NCBI GenBank assembly: GCA_007694935.1 | Contig: REES01000096.1 | Location: 1-56,584, forward strand | Source: Rhodospirillales bacterium | GTDB lineage: Bacteria; Pseudomonadota; Alphaproteobacteria; Rhodospirillales; Defluviicoccaceae | Reading direction: 5' to 3' | DNA length: 56,584 nt | Part shown: positions 38,365 to 48,290 of the stretch, piece by piece | Numbering within the stretch: position 1 is the first letter of the stretch | How the letters are laid out: each line of letters begins with the position of its first letter | Translations under genes and position numbers: made by a program | The notes under the pieces: generated by a model | The model's database searches: none | What the model was told of the DNA's origin: nothing | What the model saw: only the letters and a program-made list of their open reading frames with translations

Positions 38365-39492
38365 ATGTCCTTGATCCCCGTGACCCTGCTGACCGGCTTT
38401 CTCGGCAGCGGCAAGACCACCCTGCTGAACCGGGTTCTCCGGGATCCGCGGTTCAGCGACACGGCGGTGGTGATCAACGAGTTCGGTGAGATCGGGCTCG
38501 ACCACTTCCTGGTGGAGATCAGCCGCGAGCAGACGGTGCAGATGACCTCGGGCTGCCTCTGCTGCACCGTCCGCGGCGACATCAGCAAGACCCTTCTGAA
38601 TCTGTATTCCCGGCGCACCATGGGCGAGGTGCCGACCTTCTCTCGCCTGATCGTGGAGACCACCGGGCTCGCCGACCCGGCGCCGGTGATTCACACCCTG
38701 ATGGGCGATCCCCGCCTCGCCCGCCGGTATTCCCTCGGCGGCATTATCACCACCGTCGACGCGGTCACCGGCGCGGGGACTCTCAAGACCCAGTGGGAGA
38801 GCCTGAAGCAGGCCGCCGTTGCCGATCGCCTGGTCCTCACCAAGACCGACCTGGTGGGCGATGATGGCCCGTCGCAAGCGGCACTCGCGGTGCTGCGCTC
38901 CGACCTGTTGTCGATCAATCCGGGTGCGGCGGTCCTGGATCGGGCCGCGCCGGATTTCGACCTGCGCCGACTGTTCGACACCGCACTCTATGATCCCGCC
39001 ACCAAGTCGTTCGACGTGCAGGGCTGGCTCAAGGCCGAGGCTTACGGTGATGACGGGCACGATGCGGGAGACCACCATGCCGACGGCCACAAGCACCACC
39101 GCCACCACGGTGACCAGGATGTGAATCGCCACGGCGATTCCATTATCGCGTCCAGCCTGATCCTGGAGGAGCCGATCGGCACAACCGCGTTCGCGGTGGC
39201 CTTGGAACTGCTGGCCGCCAACGCCGGGCCGGACCTGCTCCGGGTCAAGGGGATCGTCAACCTGAAGGAACAGCCGGGCATGCCGGTGATCGTGCACGGG
39301 GTGCAGCACGTGTTCCACCCGCCGGTGCGTCTCGATGCCTGGCCGACCGATGACCAGCGCACCAAGCTGGTGTTCATCACCCGCAACATACCGAAGCACA
39401 CGCTCGACGTGTTCTTCCGGGCCTGGACCACGGTGAGCGACGAGGTGCTGGCTGCGGTCAGCGGGGACGATCCGTCGGCCGCCGCCGGCTGA
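38365..39492 (+). CDS. COG0523 (CobW-family) metal-chaperone GTPase, probably zinc-related
   Basis: A 375-residue G3E GTPase. The Walker A is [12 protein letters not shown] (about residues 11-22), the COG0523 metal motif CLCC is at residues 64-67, and the NKxD-type motif appears as LTKTDL. A His-rich loop at residues 232-256 has nine His and several Asp. A CobW C-terminal domain follows. GGAGG lies just before the ATG. The upstream Zur box argues for induction under zinc limitation and a role in delivering zinc (ZNG1/ZigA-like) rather than cobalamin synthesis. Client proteins cannot be named from sequence. Confidence 0.93.
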   Translation: MSLIPVTLLTGFLGSGKTTLLNRVLRDPRFSDTAVVINEFGEIGLDHFLVEISREQTVQMTSGCLCCTVRGDISKTLLNLYSRRTMGEVPTFSRLIVETTGLADPAPVIHTLMGDPRLARRYSLGGIITTVDAVTGAGTLKTQWESLKQAAVADRLVLTKTDLVGDDGPSQAALAVLRSDLLSINPGAAVLDRAAPDFDLRRLFDTALYDPATKSFDVQGWLKAEAYGDDGHDAGDHHADGHKHHRHHGDQDVNRHGDSIIASSLILEEPIGTTAFAVALELLAANAGPDLLRVKGIVNLKEQPGMPVIVHGVQHVFHPPVRLDAWPTDDQRTKLVFITRNIPKHTLDVFFRAWTTVSDEVLAAVSGDDPSAAAG

Positions 39493-39508
39493 CCCGCCGC
39501 GTCAGCCG
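39486..39508. terminator. Hairpin overlapping the GTPase stop codon
   Basis: CGGCTGAC and GTCAGCCG form an 8-pair stem with a 7-base loop between the convergent GTPase and purH genes. No T-run is evident, so it may be a modest bidirectional terminator. Confidence 0.4.
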
Positions 39509-39622
39509 ATCGGCCTCAGCTTGCCCGCGCGTCGGGCCGGCTGCGAGCGTCCGGTTCCAGCAGCAGGCCCATTCGGCGCAGCGCCAGCAACACGCGCTTG
39601 GTGTCGGGCATGAACGGCACCG

Positions 39623-41194
39623 TCAATGGCGGAAATGGCGGAGGCCGGTGAACACCATGGCCAGGCCGTGGTCGTCGGCGGCGGCGATCACCTCGTCATC
39701 CCGGACCGATCCCCCCGGCTGGATGACCGCGGTGGCACCGGCCTCGGCACAGGCGATCAGCCCGTCCGGGAACGGGAAGAAGGCGTCGGACGCAACCACC
39801 GCGCCCTCGGTTCGGGGCATCGCCTCGCCCGCGGCTTGTCGCGCCTCCTCGGCCTTCCAGGCGGCGAGCCGGGCGGAGTCGACCCGGCTCATCTGGCCGG
39901 CTCCGACGCCGACGGTGGCCCCGTCCTTGCAGAACACGATGGCGTTGGACTTGACGTGCTTGGCCACCCGGTAGGCGAACATCAGGTCCGCCATCTCGGC
40001 GTTGGTCGGGCTGCGACGGGTCACCGTGCGCACCTCGGCGGCGGTCACGGCATTGTCGCGGCCTTGCAGGAGATAGCCGCCGGCGAGGCTCCGGACGGTC
40101 ATGCCGGGGGCCGCCGGATCGGGCAGGCCGCCCGCGTCCAGCAGGCGCAGGTTCTTCTTCGCGGCCAGGATCGCCTTCGCTTCGTCGTCGACCGCGGGGG
40201 CGATCACCACCTCGAGGAAGATCTCGGCGATCGCCCGGGCGGTGGCGGCATCCAGCGGCCGGTTGACGGCGACGATGCCGCCGAACGCGCTGACCGGATC
40301 GCAGGCGAAGGCCTTGGCATAGGCGTCGGCCAGGCTGGTGCCGATGGCGACGCCGCAGGGGTTGGCGTGCTTGATGATGGCGACCGCGGGCTCGTCGAAC
40401 TCCGCCACAAGCTCGAACGCCGCGTCGGTATCGTTCAGGTTGTTGAAGCTGAGCTCCTTGCCTTGGATTTGCCGGGCGCTGGCGACCCCGGGGCGCGCCT
40501 CGCCACCGACATAGAACGCGGCGCTCTGGTGCGGGTTCTCGCCATAGCGCAGCATCTGCCGGCGGCTGCCGGCCAGCACCAGCCGTTCCGGCAGCGGCTC
40601 ATCCAGCACGCTAGCGAACCAAGCGGCGATGGCCGAGTCGTATGCGGCCGTGTGGGCGTAGGCCTTGGCGGCGAGGGCTTGGCGCAAGGCGTCGGGAACA
40701 CCGCCGCCGCCCACCTGCATCGCCTCCATCACCCGGGGATAGTCGGCGGCATCGACCACCACGGTGACGAAGGCATGGTTCTTGGCGGCAGCGCGGATCA
40801 GCGCCGGGCCGCCGATATCGATGTTCTCGATACAGGCGTCGAACGGCTGACCCGCCGCCACCGTTGCCTCGAACGGATAGAGGTTGACCACCAGGAGGTC
40901 GATCGGGGCGATGCCATGGAGCTGCATCGCCTGCTCGTGCTCGGGGTTGTTGCGGATACCGAGCAGGCCGCCATGGATGCGGGGATGCAAGGTTTTTACC
41001 CGTCCGTCCATGATCTCCGGGAAGCCGGTGTGGGCGGAGACCTCGACGACGCTGACACCCGCTTCGGACAACGCCCGGGCGGAACCGCCGGTGGACAGGA
41101 TCTCCACCCCCTGGCTCGTGAGGAAACGGCCGAAGTCGGCCAGTCCGGTCTTGTCGGAGACGGAGACGAGGGCGCGGCGTATGGGGAACGGCAT
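39623..41194 (-). CDS. purH: Bifunctional AICAR transformylase/IMP cyclohydrolase
   Basis: Carries out the last two steps of de novo IMP synthesis. Its 523 residues comprise the N-terminal IMP cyclohydrolase ([33 protein letters not shown]) and the C-terminal AICAR transformylase ([50 protein letters not shown]). The ATG at 41194, with GGAAAGAG upstream, gives the conserved N-terminus; a TTG 27 bases earlier is also in frame. It ends a leftward run that begins with the heparinase-type gene, but polysaccharide genes now separate the two. Confidence 0.97.
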   Translation of the reverse strand: MPFPIRRALVSVSDKTGLADFGRFLTSQGVEILSTGGSARALSEAGVSVVEVSAHTGFPEIMDGRVKTLHPRIHGGLLGIRNNPEHEQAMQLHGIAPIDLLVVNLYPFEATVAAGQPFDACIENIDIGGPALIRAAAKNHAFVTVVVDAADYPRVMEAMQVGGGGVPDALRQALAAKAYAHTAAYDSAIAAWFASVLDEPLPERLVLAGSRRQMLRYGENPHQSAAFYVGGEARPGVASARQIQGKELSFNNLNDTDAAFELVAEFDEPAVAIIKHANPCGVAIGTSLADAYAKAFACDPVSAFGGIVAVNRPLDAATARAIAEIFLEVVIAPAVDDEAKAILAAKKNLRLLDAGGLPDPAAPGMTVRSLAGGYLLQGRDNAVTAAEVRTVTRRSPTNAEMADLMFAYRVAKHVKSNAIVFCKDGATVGVGAGQMSRVDSARLAAWKAEEARQAAGEAMPRTEGAVVASDAFFPFPDGLIACAEAGATAVIQPGGSVRDDEVIAAADDHGLAMVFTGLRHFRH

Positions 41195-41296
41195 CGGGTC
41201 GACTCTTTCCGAGAGTGGCAAGGAAGATCGCGCCGGGCCCTATAGCAGACGCCGGGGACCGCGCACACCCTTGGAATGGCCTCCCGTCAACTGCGA

Positions 41297-43246
41297 TCAG
41301 GCGGAGGCGGCGAGGGGGCTTGCGCCGGCGCCGGCGCCGTCCTGGTACTCCGGCACCAGCCGCCGGATCACGGCAACGAGGCCCTCGGCATCGGCCGCAT
41401 CGCACGCCGCGGCCAGTTGCTCCAGGTATGGCAGGAACGTCCCGAGATCGGCCGGTTGCGGGGCCGCGAGCCGCAACCCAGGATTGTCGGTCGGCACTGC
41501 ATCCTCGCCCGGGTTGAACAGTTCCTCGAACAGCTTCTCGCCCGGCCGCAGGCCGATGAAGCGGATGTTGACGTCCACATCGGGGGTGAGCCCGGCCAGG
41601 CGGATCATCTGGCGCGCGAGCTCGACGATGCGAACCGGCTCACCCATGTCCAGGACGAAGATCTTGCCGGCAGACGCTACCCCGTCCTGGGCCAGGACGG
41701 AGGCTTCCAGGATCAGCTCCACCGCCTCCCGCACCGTCATGAAGTAGCGGCGCATGTCCGGGTGGGTGACGGTGATCGGTCCGCCGTTGGCAAGCTGGCG
41801 CTGGAACAGCGGCACCACCGACCCGGTGGAGCCGAGCACATTGCCGAAGCGGACGGTGACGAAGCGGGTTCCCTGGCCGCCATCCCGCCGCATGTCCAGG
41901 GCCTGGCAGTAGCGCTCGGCGATGCGCTTGGAGGCGCCCATGATGCTGGTGGGATTGATCGCCTTGTCGGTGGATACCATCACCATGGTGCCGGCACCGG
42001 CAGCCACCGCGGCATCCGCCACGTTGATCGAGCCGAACACATTGGTGGCAATGCCTTCGAACGGGTTGGCTTCCACCAAGGGCACGTGCTTCAGGGCCGC
42101 GGCGTGGAACACCAACTCCGGCCGGAGGTCCAGGAACAGCCGCTGCAGCCGGTCGCGGTTGCGGACGTCGGCGATAACGGGGGCGGTGCGGAGCCCGGGA
42201 TGCCGGCTGCGCAACTCGCCCTCGGTGGTGTAGAGGTTGAATTCCGACTGTTCGATCAGCAGCATCTCCGCCGGCTTGAACCCGGCGAGTTGGCGCACCA
42301 GTTCGCTGCCGATGCTGCCGCCGGCGCCGGTCACGGCGACCCGCCGGCCGGTGATCAGCGCCCGCATCGCGTCGCGGTCGAGCGGCGTTTGCGGGCGGCA
42401 GAGCAGGTCCTCGACCGCGATCGGCCGAACCTCCACCCGATCCGGATGTCCCGCCCTGAAGTCGGTCACCCGGGGCGCCCGGGCCATGGTCAGGCCGAGC
42501 GCGGTCGCCGAGTCCAGCAGCCGGCGGACCAGCGCGCCGTCCGGCTTGTCCTTGGCGAGGACCAAGCGTTCCGGCGGCATCCCCGACGCTTTCACCGCCT
42601 CCACCACGCGGGGAAGGTCATCGACCACGCCCAGCACGGGCACACCGTGGAGGCGTTGCCCGACCCGCTTCTGCTTCTCGGCGACGATGCCGACGACGTC
42701 ATAGACGCACTTGGCATCTCCCTTGATACCGCGGATGAACAACTCCGCCTCCGAGCCGGAGCCGACCACCAGCACCGGGATGCGATGGCCGGCTTCTGCA
42801 GCCTGCCGCCGCTCCAGACGGCGATCCTTGCGAATCCGGTACAGGAACCGAGGCCCGCCCAGCAGTGCCATCAGGACAAACCAGTTGATCAGCGGCACCG
42901 ACCGCGGCATCGGCTCGAGCCGGGTCCAGACGAACAGGACGACAAGGAACGCGACAATGGTCAAAGTGGCGGCACGCGCGATCGCCATGAGATCGGGTAT
43001 CGATGCATAGCGCCAGATGCCCTTGTAGAGGCCGGTCAGCAGAAAGACCCCCGCCGCGATGACCGTGAACACCGCGGTGGCGATTATCAGATCGGGCAGG
43101 GAGAAGTAGAAGTAGATGGTGTCGCCGACACGCAGGTAGAGGGCGAGGATGAACGACAGCGCGGCCGCCACGAGGTCGTGGCCGAACACCAGCCAGCCGC
43201 GCCGTGGGAACACGAAATGCTGAAGGATTGCCTGCTTGCTGATCAC
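41297..43246 (-). CDS. Membrane-anchored nucleotide-sugar 4,6-dehydratase (WbpM/CapD/FlaA1-like)
   Basis: A 649-residue polysaccharide-biosynthesis protein. About four N-terminal transmembrane helices (starting GHDLVAAALSFILALYLRV) precede a nucleotide-binding domain with VLVVGSGSEA. The SDR-type catalytic domain follows (TGAGGSIGSELVRQ, FHAAALKHVPL, STDKAINPTSIMGASKR, RFGNVLGSTGSVVPLF). Relatives dehydrate UDP-GlcNAc as the first step to 2,4,6-trideoxy or related sugars. The GTG start at 43246 overlaps the stop of the preceding epimerase gene (GTGA); the open frame upstream of it is not conserved. Confidence 0.92.
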   Translation of the reverse strand: MISKQAILQHFVFPRRGWLVFGHDLVAAALSFILALYLRVGDTIYFYFSLPDLIIATAVFTVIAAGVFLLTGLYKGIWRYASIPDLMAIARAATLTIVAFLVVLFVWTRLEPMPRSVPLINWFVLMALLGGPRFLYRIRKDRRLERRQAAEAGHRIPVLVVGSGSEAELFIRGIKGDAKCVYDVVGIVAEKQKRVGQRLHGVPVLGVVDDLPRVVEAVKASGMPPERLVLAKDKPDGALVRRLLDSATALGLTMARAPRVTDFRAGHPDRVEVRPIAVEDLLCRPQTPLDRDAMRALITGRRVAVTGAGGSIGSELVRQLAGFKPAEMLLIEQSEFNLYTTEGELRSRHPGLRTAPVIADVRNRDRLQRLFLDLRPELVFHAAALKHVPLVEANPFEGIATNVFGSINVADAAVAAGAGTMVMVSTDKAINPTSIMGASKRIAERYCQALDMRRDGGQGTRFVTVRFGNVLGSTGSVVPLFQRQLANGGPITVTHPDMRRYFMTVREAVELILEASVLAQDGVASAGKIFVLDMGEPVRIVELARQMIRLAGLTPDVDVNIRFIGLRPGEKLFEELFNPGEDAVPTDNPGLRLAAPQPADLGTFLPYLEQLAAACDAADAEGLVAVIRRLVPEYQDGAGAGASPLAASA

Positions 43247-44229
43247 CGTCCCCGCCGCTCGGCCGCGAACCACGCCGCAGTCGACTGCAAAGCTTGTACC
43301 ACATTCCAGGTGGGGGACCACCCCAGTTCTTCGCGGATTCGGCTATCGTCGACCCGAAACGACGACAGCAGCCGCGAGACCGCCGCACCACCACCGGTCA
43401 AGGCGCCGCCGAGCCGCAGCAGCGCGCCCGGCACCGGCAGCAGGGGCACCTTCCTCTGCATGCCATCCGCCAGGATGCGGACGATCTCCGCGGTCGACAG
43501 GTCCTCGCCGTCCCGCACCAGATAGGTCCTGCCCGCGGCCGCCGGGTGGGTGATACCGGTGACGATGGCGTCCGCCAGATTGCCGACGTGGATCAGGCTC
43601 CGCCGGTTGCGCACGCGGCCGAACGGCAGGACCGGCGCCCGGGCCGTCAGCTTCAGCAGGGCGAGAAAGTTGGCCTTGACACCGGGGCCGTACACCAGCG
43701 GCGGCCGCAGCACGACGATTTCCGGAGGCGGGACCCGATCGCGGGTTTCGACCGAGACCGCGGCCAGAGCCTGCTCCGCCTGCCACTTCGATTGGGCGTA
43801 GAGGTCCTGGGGATTCGGCATGTCGGTTTCACGAAACGCCTGATCGGCGGCGGTGCTGTCGCCCATCACCTTGGCGGAGCTGATGTAGACGAATCGGCGC
43901 ACACCGGCCCGGGCGGCATCCAGCGCCAGCTTGAGGGTGCCCTCCACGTTGATCCGCTGGTATTCCCGCAAGGTGGCCTCATCCGCCGCTTCGTCGACGA
44001 CATGGGCGCGCCCGGCCAAGTGGACCACGGTATCGACGTCCCGCAGCACCCCGCTCCAGTCGATACGCGGCCCGATCCCGGGGATGGAACGTGCCTCCAC
44101 CTGTGCCATGGCCTCCGCCAGCCGGGGGTGGCGGGTGGCCACCGCCACCGTCATGCCGTGGCCGGCAAGGACCGGGCACAGCGCCTGTCCGATGAAGCCG
44201 GTGCCGCCGGTGACCAGAACGCGTCGCAT
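43243..44229 (-). CDS. NAD-dependent epimerase/dehydratase (sugar-nucleotide reductase type)
   Basis: A 328-residue extended SDR with TGGTGFIG at the N-terminus, VVHLAGRAHV, and the catalytic YAQSKWQAE. RNRRSLIHVGNLADAI towards the C-terminus is typical of enzymes that act on UDP-hexosamine-derived 4-keto sugars (WbpV/WbfT-like). Next to a WbpM-like dehydratase and a WecA-like transferase, a role in making the sugar that the transferase loads is likely. The exact product is unknown. It lies 6 bases downstream of the transferase gene. Confidence 0.88.
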   Translation of the reverse strand: MRRVLVTGGTGFIGQALCPVLAGHGMTVAVATRHPRLAEAMAQVEARSIPGIGPRIDWSGVLRDVDTVVHLAGRAHVVDEAADEATLREYQRINVEGTLKLALDAARAGVRRFVYISSAKVMGDSTAADQAFRETDMPNPQDLYAQSKWQAEQALAAVSVETRDRVPPPEIVVLRPPLVYGPGVKANFLALLKLTARAPVLPFGRVRNRRSLIHVGNLADAIVTGITHPAAAGRTYLVRDGEDLSTAEIVRILADGMQRKVPLLPVPGALLRLGGALTGGGAAVSRLLSSFRVDDSRIREELGWSPTWNVVQALQSTAAWFAAERRGR

Positions 44230-44235
44230 GGGGAA

Positions 44236-45285
44236 TCAGGGTTCCTTGCCTGGGGGGTCGTGGGACCCTGAGCGCGGGCCGGCCGCAACCCGCTTGGGGG
44301 GCGCCAGGACCATAAGCAGGATGCCGACGGCGACGCAAGCGGCGGCCAGCGCCGCTCCGCCGTGGCCCAGTGCCGCCAGCGCCGCCAGCGCCATCAGGAT
44401 CATGTTGACCGCCAGCACGCGCCGAACCACCCAGCCGTGGCCGACGCCGGCCTGCACCGCCCGCTGGTAGAAGTGCTCGCGGTGAGCCTGCCAAGGCCGT
44501 GCGCCGCGCATGGTCCGCCGCGCCAGGGTGATCGACGCATCGGCCAGATAGTACAGGGGCAGGATCAGCGCCGCGACCGGCTGGCCCGACGCCGCCAGGT
44601 GAAGCAGGAGCCAGCCGAGCAGAAAGCCGAGCGGGATGCTGCCGACGTCGCCCAGGAACAGTCGCGCCGGCGGCCAGTTCCAGACGAGGAACCCGAGCGC
44701 GGCCGCCGCCATCACCAGCCCGAACAGCGGCAGGCCGAGGCCGAGGCCGGCGATCGCGGCCACCACCGCCACGCCGAGACCGAGGGTTGCCGTCTCCACC
44801 CCGGCGATCCCGTCGATGCCGTCCATGAAGTTGAACAGGTTGATGAACCACAGCCACAACAGGCCCGCCGCCGCCACATCCAGGGGTGCCGGCAGCCAGC
44901 CCGCGAACACCGGTCCCGGCAGCGGGGCAGCGGCCAGCACCAGCGCCACCGCCGCCGCCTGGGTACCGAGACGGAACGCCGCCGACAGGCCGCGCAGGTC
45001 GTCCATCCAGGAAACCGCTGCCAGCACCGCCGCGGCTGTACACACGAAGACGGCCTCCCGATGCGTCGGTACCACGCCCAGTGCCACGGCAAGCCAAGCC
45101 GCCAATACCACCGGTACCACGGCAAGGCCGCCACCCCGGGGGGTGGCAACGGCGTGGCTGCTCCGGGCATTGGGGTGGTCGAGCACCGCCCACCCCAGCA
45201 GCAGCCGGCGCACCGCACCGGTGCCGAAGGCGGTTGCGGCGAACACGGCGGCCGCGAGCGCGGCGATCGCGACTGCGGCCGTCAC
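44236..45285 (-). CDS. Glycosyl-1-phosphate transferase, WecA/MraY (GT4) family
   Basis: A polytopic inner-membrane enzyme (349 residues, about 10-11 helices) predicted to transfer a sugar-1-phosphate to undecaprenyl phosphate, starting a surface glycan. Motifs in order are LDHPNARSSH, SWMDDLRGL (Asp pair), NLFNFMDGIDGIAG, RLFLGDVGSIPLGF and the cytoplasmic HREHFYQRAV. MraY itself is less likely given the context. It begins one base after the methyltransferase stop, so the genes form one transcript. Confidence 0.92.
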   Translation of the reverse strand: MTAAVAIAALAAAVFAATAFGTGAVRRLLLGWAVLDHPNARSSHAVATPRGGGLAVVPVVLAAWLAVALGVVPTHREAVFVCTAAAVLAAVSWMDDLRGLSAAFRLGTQAAAVALVLAAAPLPGPVFAGWLPAPLDVAAAGLLWLWFINLFNFMDGIDGIAGVETATLGLGVAVVAAIAGLGLGLPLFGLVMAAAALGFLVWNWPPARLFLGDVGSIPLGFLLGWLLLHLAASGQPVAALILPLYYLADASITLARRTMRGARPWQAHREHFYQRAVQAGVGHGWVVRRVLAVNMILMALAALAALGHGGAALAAACVAVGILLMVLAPPKRVAAGPRSGSHDPPGKEP

Positions 45286-45286
45286 G

Positions 45287-46531
45287 TTACGCCAAGCGCG
45301 GTTCGGGCAGCGGGACGATGAATCGCCCGCCCACCCCTAGACAGGCGCGGTGGCGGGCGACCATGGCCTCCGCATGTTCCCAGGCGAACACGATCACCGC
45401 ATCGGGCGGGCGCTGGTACAGCGCCTCCGTGGGTCGGATCGGGATGTGCAGGCCGGGCGTGCAAAGGCCCTGCTTCCAGGCGGAGTCGTCGGCGATGAAG
45501 TCGATGACATCGGGGCCGAGGCCGAGCTGATACAACAGGGTCGTCGACTTGGCCGGAGCGCCGAGGCCGACGATCAACCCACCCGCCTGTCGTACCGGTT
45601 GCAGCAGCGACCACAGTGCCCGCCGGGTGGCTTCGAGACGGCGGGCGAGACCCCGGAACGCGCCCACCGTGGCCAGGCCGGCACGCGCCTCCAGTTCGCT
45701 CAGCGCCTGCACCGTCGGGTCCAACCGCTGCCCGCTCCCCAGCCGGCGGACGAAGCCGCGAAGCCGACCGTTCAGCCGCTGGATCGCGACCAGCTCCATG
45801 TCCCAGGAATGGAAGAAGCGGACCAGCGGTGCCACCGTGTGGTAGTCCAGGTTCTCGTGGCGGATGGCATCCACCAGACCCTGCTCGACGATGTCGAGCA
45901 GATAGGCGACGTCGAACACCAAAGTGCCGTCGCGGGCGAGAAGCTGCTGCACCCCCTCGATCACGCCGGCGAGGTCATCGGCATGGGCGAGGATGTTGTG
46001 GGCGATGATCAGCTCGGCCCGACCACGCTCCTCCTCGATGCGCTGGGCGATGCCGGGGGAGAAGAAGCCGGGAAACGTGGGTACGCCGCCGCTGATGGCG
46101 CTGCGGGCGAGGTCCACTGCCGGCTCGATGCCTTGCGGGCGCATTCCCGCTTCGTCGAAGCGGCGGAGCATGGTGCCATCGTTGGAGCCGATACCGACCA
46201 CCAGCGCACCCCGCCGCGGCCGCAGCCGATGGATCAGGTCATCGGCCCAGGCATCGGAGGATTCGACGCCACCCGGGACCTCCGCGGTGGCCGATCGATG
46301 GCGCTGGAACAGCCATTGGGGATCGAGCACGTCGAGCAGCTGGGCATGGCCGCATTCGTCGCAGAGGTGGATGTCCAAGGGAAAGCGCGCCTGAGGCGTG
46401 TCCCGGTCGGCGGCATCGACGAAGGCGTTTGCCGGCGGGGTCGGCTCCAGCGCGAGGGCCAGGGTGAGGGCGGTGCTGCCGCAGAGCCGGCAGGTGGCAC
46501 GCCGCCGGACCGCCTCAACCATCGGCGTCAT
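45287..46531 (-). CDS. SAM-dependent C-methyltransferase-type protein with zinc motif
   Basis: A 414-residue protein with the three-part layout of sugar C-methyltransferases. The N-terminal zinc-binding segment has CRLCG (Cys14, Cys17) and HLCDECGHAQL. The middle SAM-binding domain contains VVGIGSNDGTML and IAHNILAHADD. The C-terminal domain has VGLGAPAKSTTLLYQLG. Such enzymes act on keto-deoxysugar nucleotides, and the neighbouring dehydratase and epimerase fit that. The start overlaps the heparinase gene by 17 bases; an ATG three codons in is an alternative. Confidence 0.88.
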   Translation of the reverse strand: MTPMVEAVRRRATCRLCGSTALTLALALEPTPPANAFVDAADRDTPQARFPLDIHLCDECGHAQLLDVLDPQWLFQRHRSATAEVPGGVESSDAWADDLIHRLRPRRGALVVGIGSNDGTMLRRFDEAGMRPQGIEPAVDLARSAISGGVPTFPGFFSPGIAQRIEEERGRAELIIAHNILAHADDLAGVIEGVQQLLARDGTLVFDVAYLLDIVEQGLVDAIRHENLDYHTVAPLVRFFHSWDMELVAIQRLNGRLRGFVRRLGSGQRLDPTVQALSELEARAGLATVGAFRGLARRLEATRRALWSLLQPVRQAGGLIVGLGAPAKSTTLLYQLGLGPDVIDFIADDSAWKQGLCTPGLHIPIRPTEALYQRPPDAVIVFAWEHAEAMVARHRACLGVGGRFIVPLPEPRLA

Positions 46532-48164
46532 CCCGCCGGAAGGCCCATTTCACTTGGCCGCCGGTTTCCTTCGGCGCGCCGGAAACGACGATCTGGGTGG
46601 ATGGGCACGGGGTGTCGTCGGCATCGAGGTAGACCGATTCCTCGAGGTCGACCCGGCCGCCCACCGCCAGGAAGCGCCAGCGTTCGCCGCCGGGCAGGCC
46701 GAGTTGCACCGACGCCACGTCCGCATCTGCCGACGGCTGGATCGCCGGATGCAGGTGGAAGCGCAGCTTGAAGGGATAGCGGCCGGGTCCGTCCAGGCTG
46801 TCCTCGCCGCGGATGTCCTCGCCGGTCGGATCGACGTAGATGCGCCGCCGGTGCACCAGGCCGAAAGGACGCCGGTAGCCGTCATGGGACGCTTCCACCC
46901 ACACCGAGCCGTCGGTTTCCCGCCGCGCCGCGGTGACCGCGATGCTGCGGCGTCGGAGGCTTCGTCGGCCCTCCACCGGCAGCACGCTGGCATCGTTGAC
47001 GATCAGCGTGGAATGGGCGTCGCCGGATCGCAGCGCGCTCTGCCAGCGAGGATCGTCGCCGGCGTAGCCGCCGCAGTTGACCACCACCCGGTCATGCCCG
47101 ACACTCATCTCGAAGGCCAGCGGCGCGGCGTGGGCCAGTGTTCCCGGTGGCACCGGGCCCACATCGAAGAGCACCGCCGTTCGTCCCGCCGCGAGCCGCT
47201 GGAACCCGACATCCCGGCCATTGTCCCGGGGCCGCCCCTTCTGACCGGACCGGCCGATCACCGCATCGATCAGGCGGCGATCGTTCTCCTTGCCGCCGTG
47301 GAACTGGGCCAGCCCGCCGTCCCCCAGGCGATACGCGCGCAGCATCGGCACCATCCGGTCGATGGCGTCGGCTAGGGCCGGCGGTGGTTCACGCCGGGCC
47401 GCTTGCAGCGCCGTTCGGATGTCCAGGAGATCCCGGAGGATCGCCAGGTGCAGCGCCGGCGCCCGCTGCAGCTGACCGCCGTCGGGAAGGACCTGGCGCT
47501 CGGTCTCGTCCCTCAGGTAGCGTTCCGCGCGGGCGATGTCACCGGCACCGAGACAGAGGGCGGCGAATATCCTGGCTTTCGCCACCGTGAACGCCTCGGC
47601 CCGGCCGGATGCCTGCCCGGCCACCCGGGCGAGGTGGCGCGCCTGCACCGCGGACGCGCCCAGGAACCGCGGGGAGAACGAGGGGTTGGCGCCGGTCAGA
47701 AGGAAGTCCGCCGCGGTAAGCCAGGCGGCGAGGCGCCGGGCCAGGATCGCCGGCCGCCAGGCAGGGGCGTTCCAACGGCCGTAGTGGTCGATCCAGGCCT
47801 CGATCAGCGCTTGCGCCCGCAGTTGCGCCGCCTTGGAGCCGTTGGCGCGGAGATCGTCCAGCCAGCCATAGCCATGGAAGGCGGCGGCAGCGCTCGGCGA
47901 GGCGGCGATCGCCGGCCACGGCGGGTTGCCGAGGGGGATCCGCCGCCCCTGCAGGGCCAACGTGCCGTCCATAATCGCCTGCGCCTGAAGGCGGTCGTCG
48001 GGCCAGGAGATCGGCAACACCAGCCGCAAGTGATCGGGCGTGCGGCCGGCGAGGCTGAGCCGATAGGGCAGGGAGCGATACACGCCGCTTCGCACCGCGT
48101 CCCAGCCCTGAGCCAGCCATGACCAGGCTGCCGGCAGGGGAAGATCGACGGTCGCGGTGGTCAT
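46515..48164 (-). CDS. Heparinase II/III family protein
   Basis: A 549-residue protein with an alpha-helical N-terminal half and a beta-rich heparinase II/III-like C-terminal half (GGLAQFHGG, AGRTAVLFDVGPVPPG, FEMSVGHDRVVVNCGGY, SGDAHSTLIVND). Alphaproteobacteria commonly have this gene just before purH, and its true substrate is unknown. There is no clear signal peptide, so an extracellular lyase role is uncertain. Here it is the first gene of a leftward transcript running through the sugar cassette to purH. Confidence 0.9.
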   Translation of the reverse strand: MTTATVDLPLPAAWSWLAQGWDAVRSGVYRSLPYRLSLAGRTPDHLRLVLPISWPDDRLQAQAIMDGTLALQGRRIPLGNPPWPAIAASPSAAAAFHGYGWLDDLRANGSKAAQLRAQALIEAWIDHYGRWNAPAWRPAILARRLAAWLTAADFLLTGANPSFSPRFLGASAVQARHLARVAGQASGRAEAFTVAKARIFAALCLGAGDIARAERYLRDETERQVLPDGGQLQRAPALHLAILRDLLDIRTALQAARREPPPALADAIDRMVPMLRAYRLGDGGLAQFHGGKENDRRLIDAVIGRSGQKGRPRDNGRDVGFQRLAAGRTAVLFDVGPVPPGTLAHAAPLAFEMSVGHDRVVVNCGGYAGDDPRWQSALRSGDAHSTLIVNDASVLPVEGRRSLRRRSIAVTAARRETDGSVWVEASHDGYRRPFGLVHRRRIYVDPTGEDIRGEDSLDGPGRYPFKLRFHLHPAIQPSADADVASVQLGLPGGERWRFLAVGGRVDLEESVYLDADDTPCPSTQIVVSGAPKETGGQVKWAFRRDDADG

Positions 48165-48290
48165 GTCGGGTCAGGCGGCTCGGCGATAGCGGCCCCGGCG
48201 TCTTCCATCAACAGGGCGGGCAGCCGACTTGGTACCAGCTTCCCCCCACGCCCGCAAGGTGACCCTGAGGATGGTCCCCGGCCGCCGTGG

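Noticed and set aside
39510-39600. A roughly 30-codon leftward ORF (starting [13 protein letters not shown]) after purH.
   Set aside because: No ribosome-binding site, no recognisable family, and too short to separate from chance in GC-rich DNA.
41276-43525. A 749-codon rightward open frame opposite the WbpM-like gene.
   Set aside because: Its His/Gln/Arg-rich composition is typical of an antisense frame, whereas the leftward gene has all family motifs.
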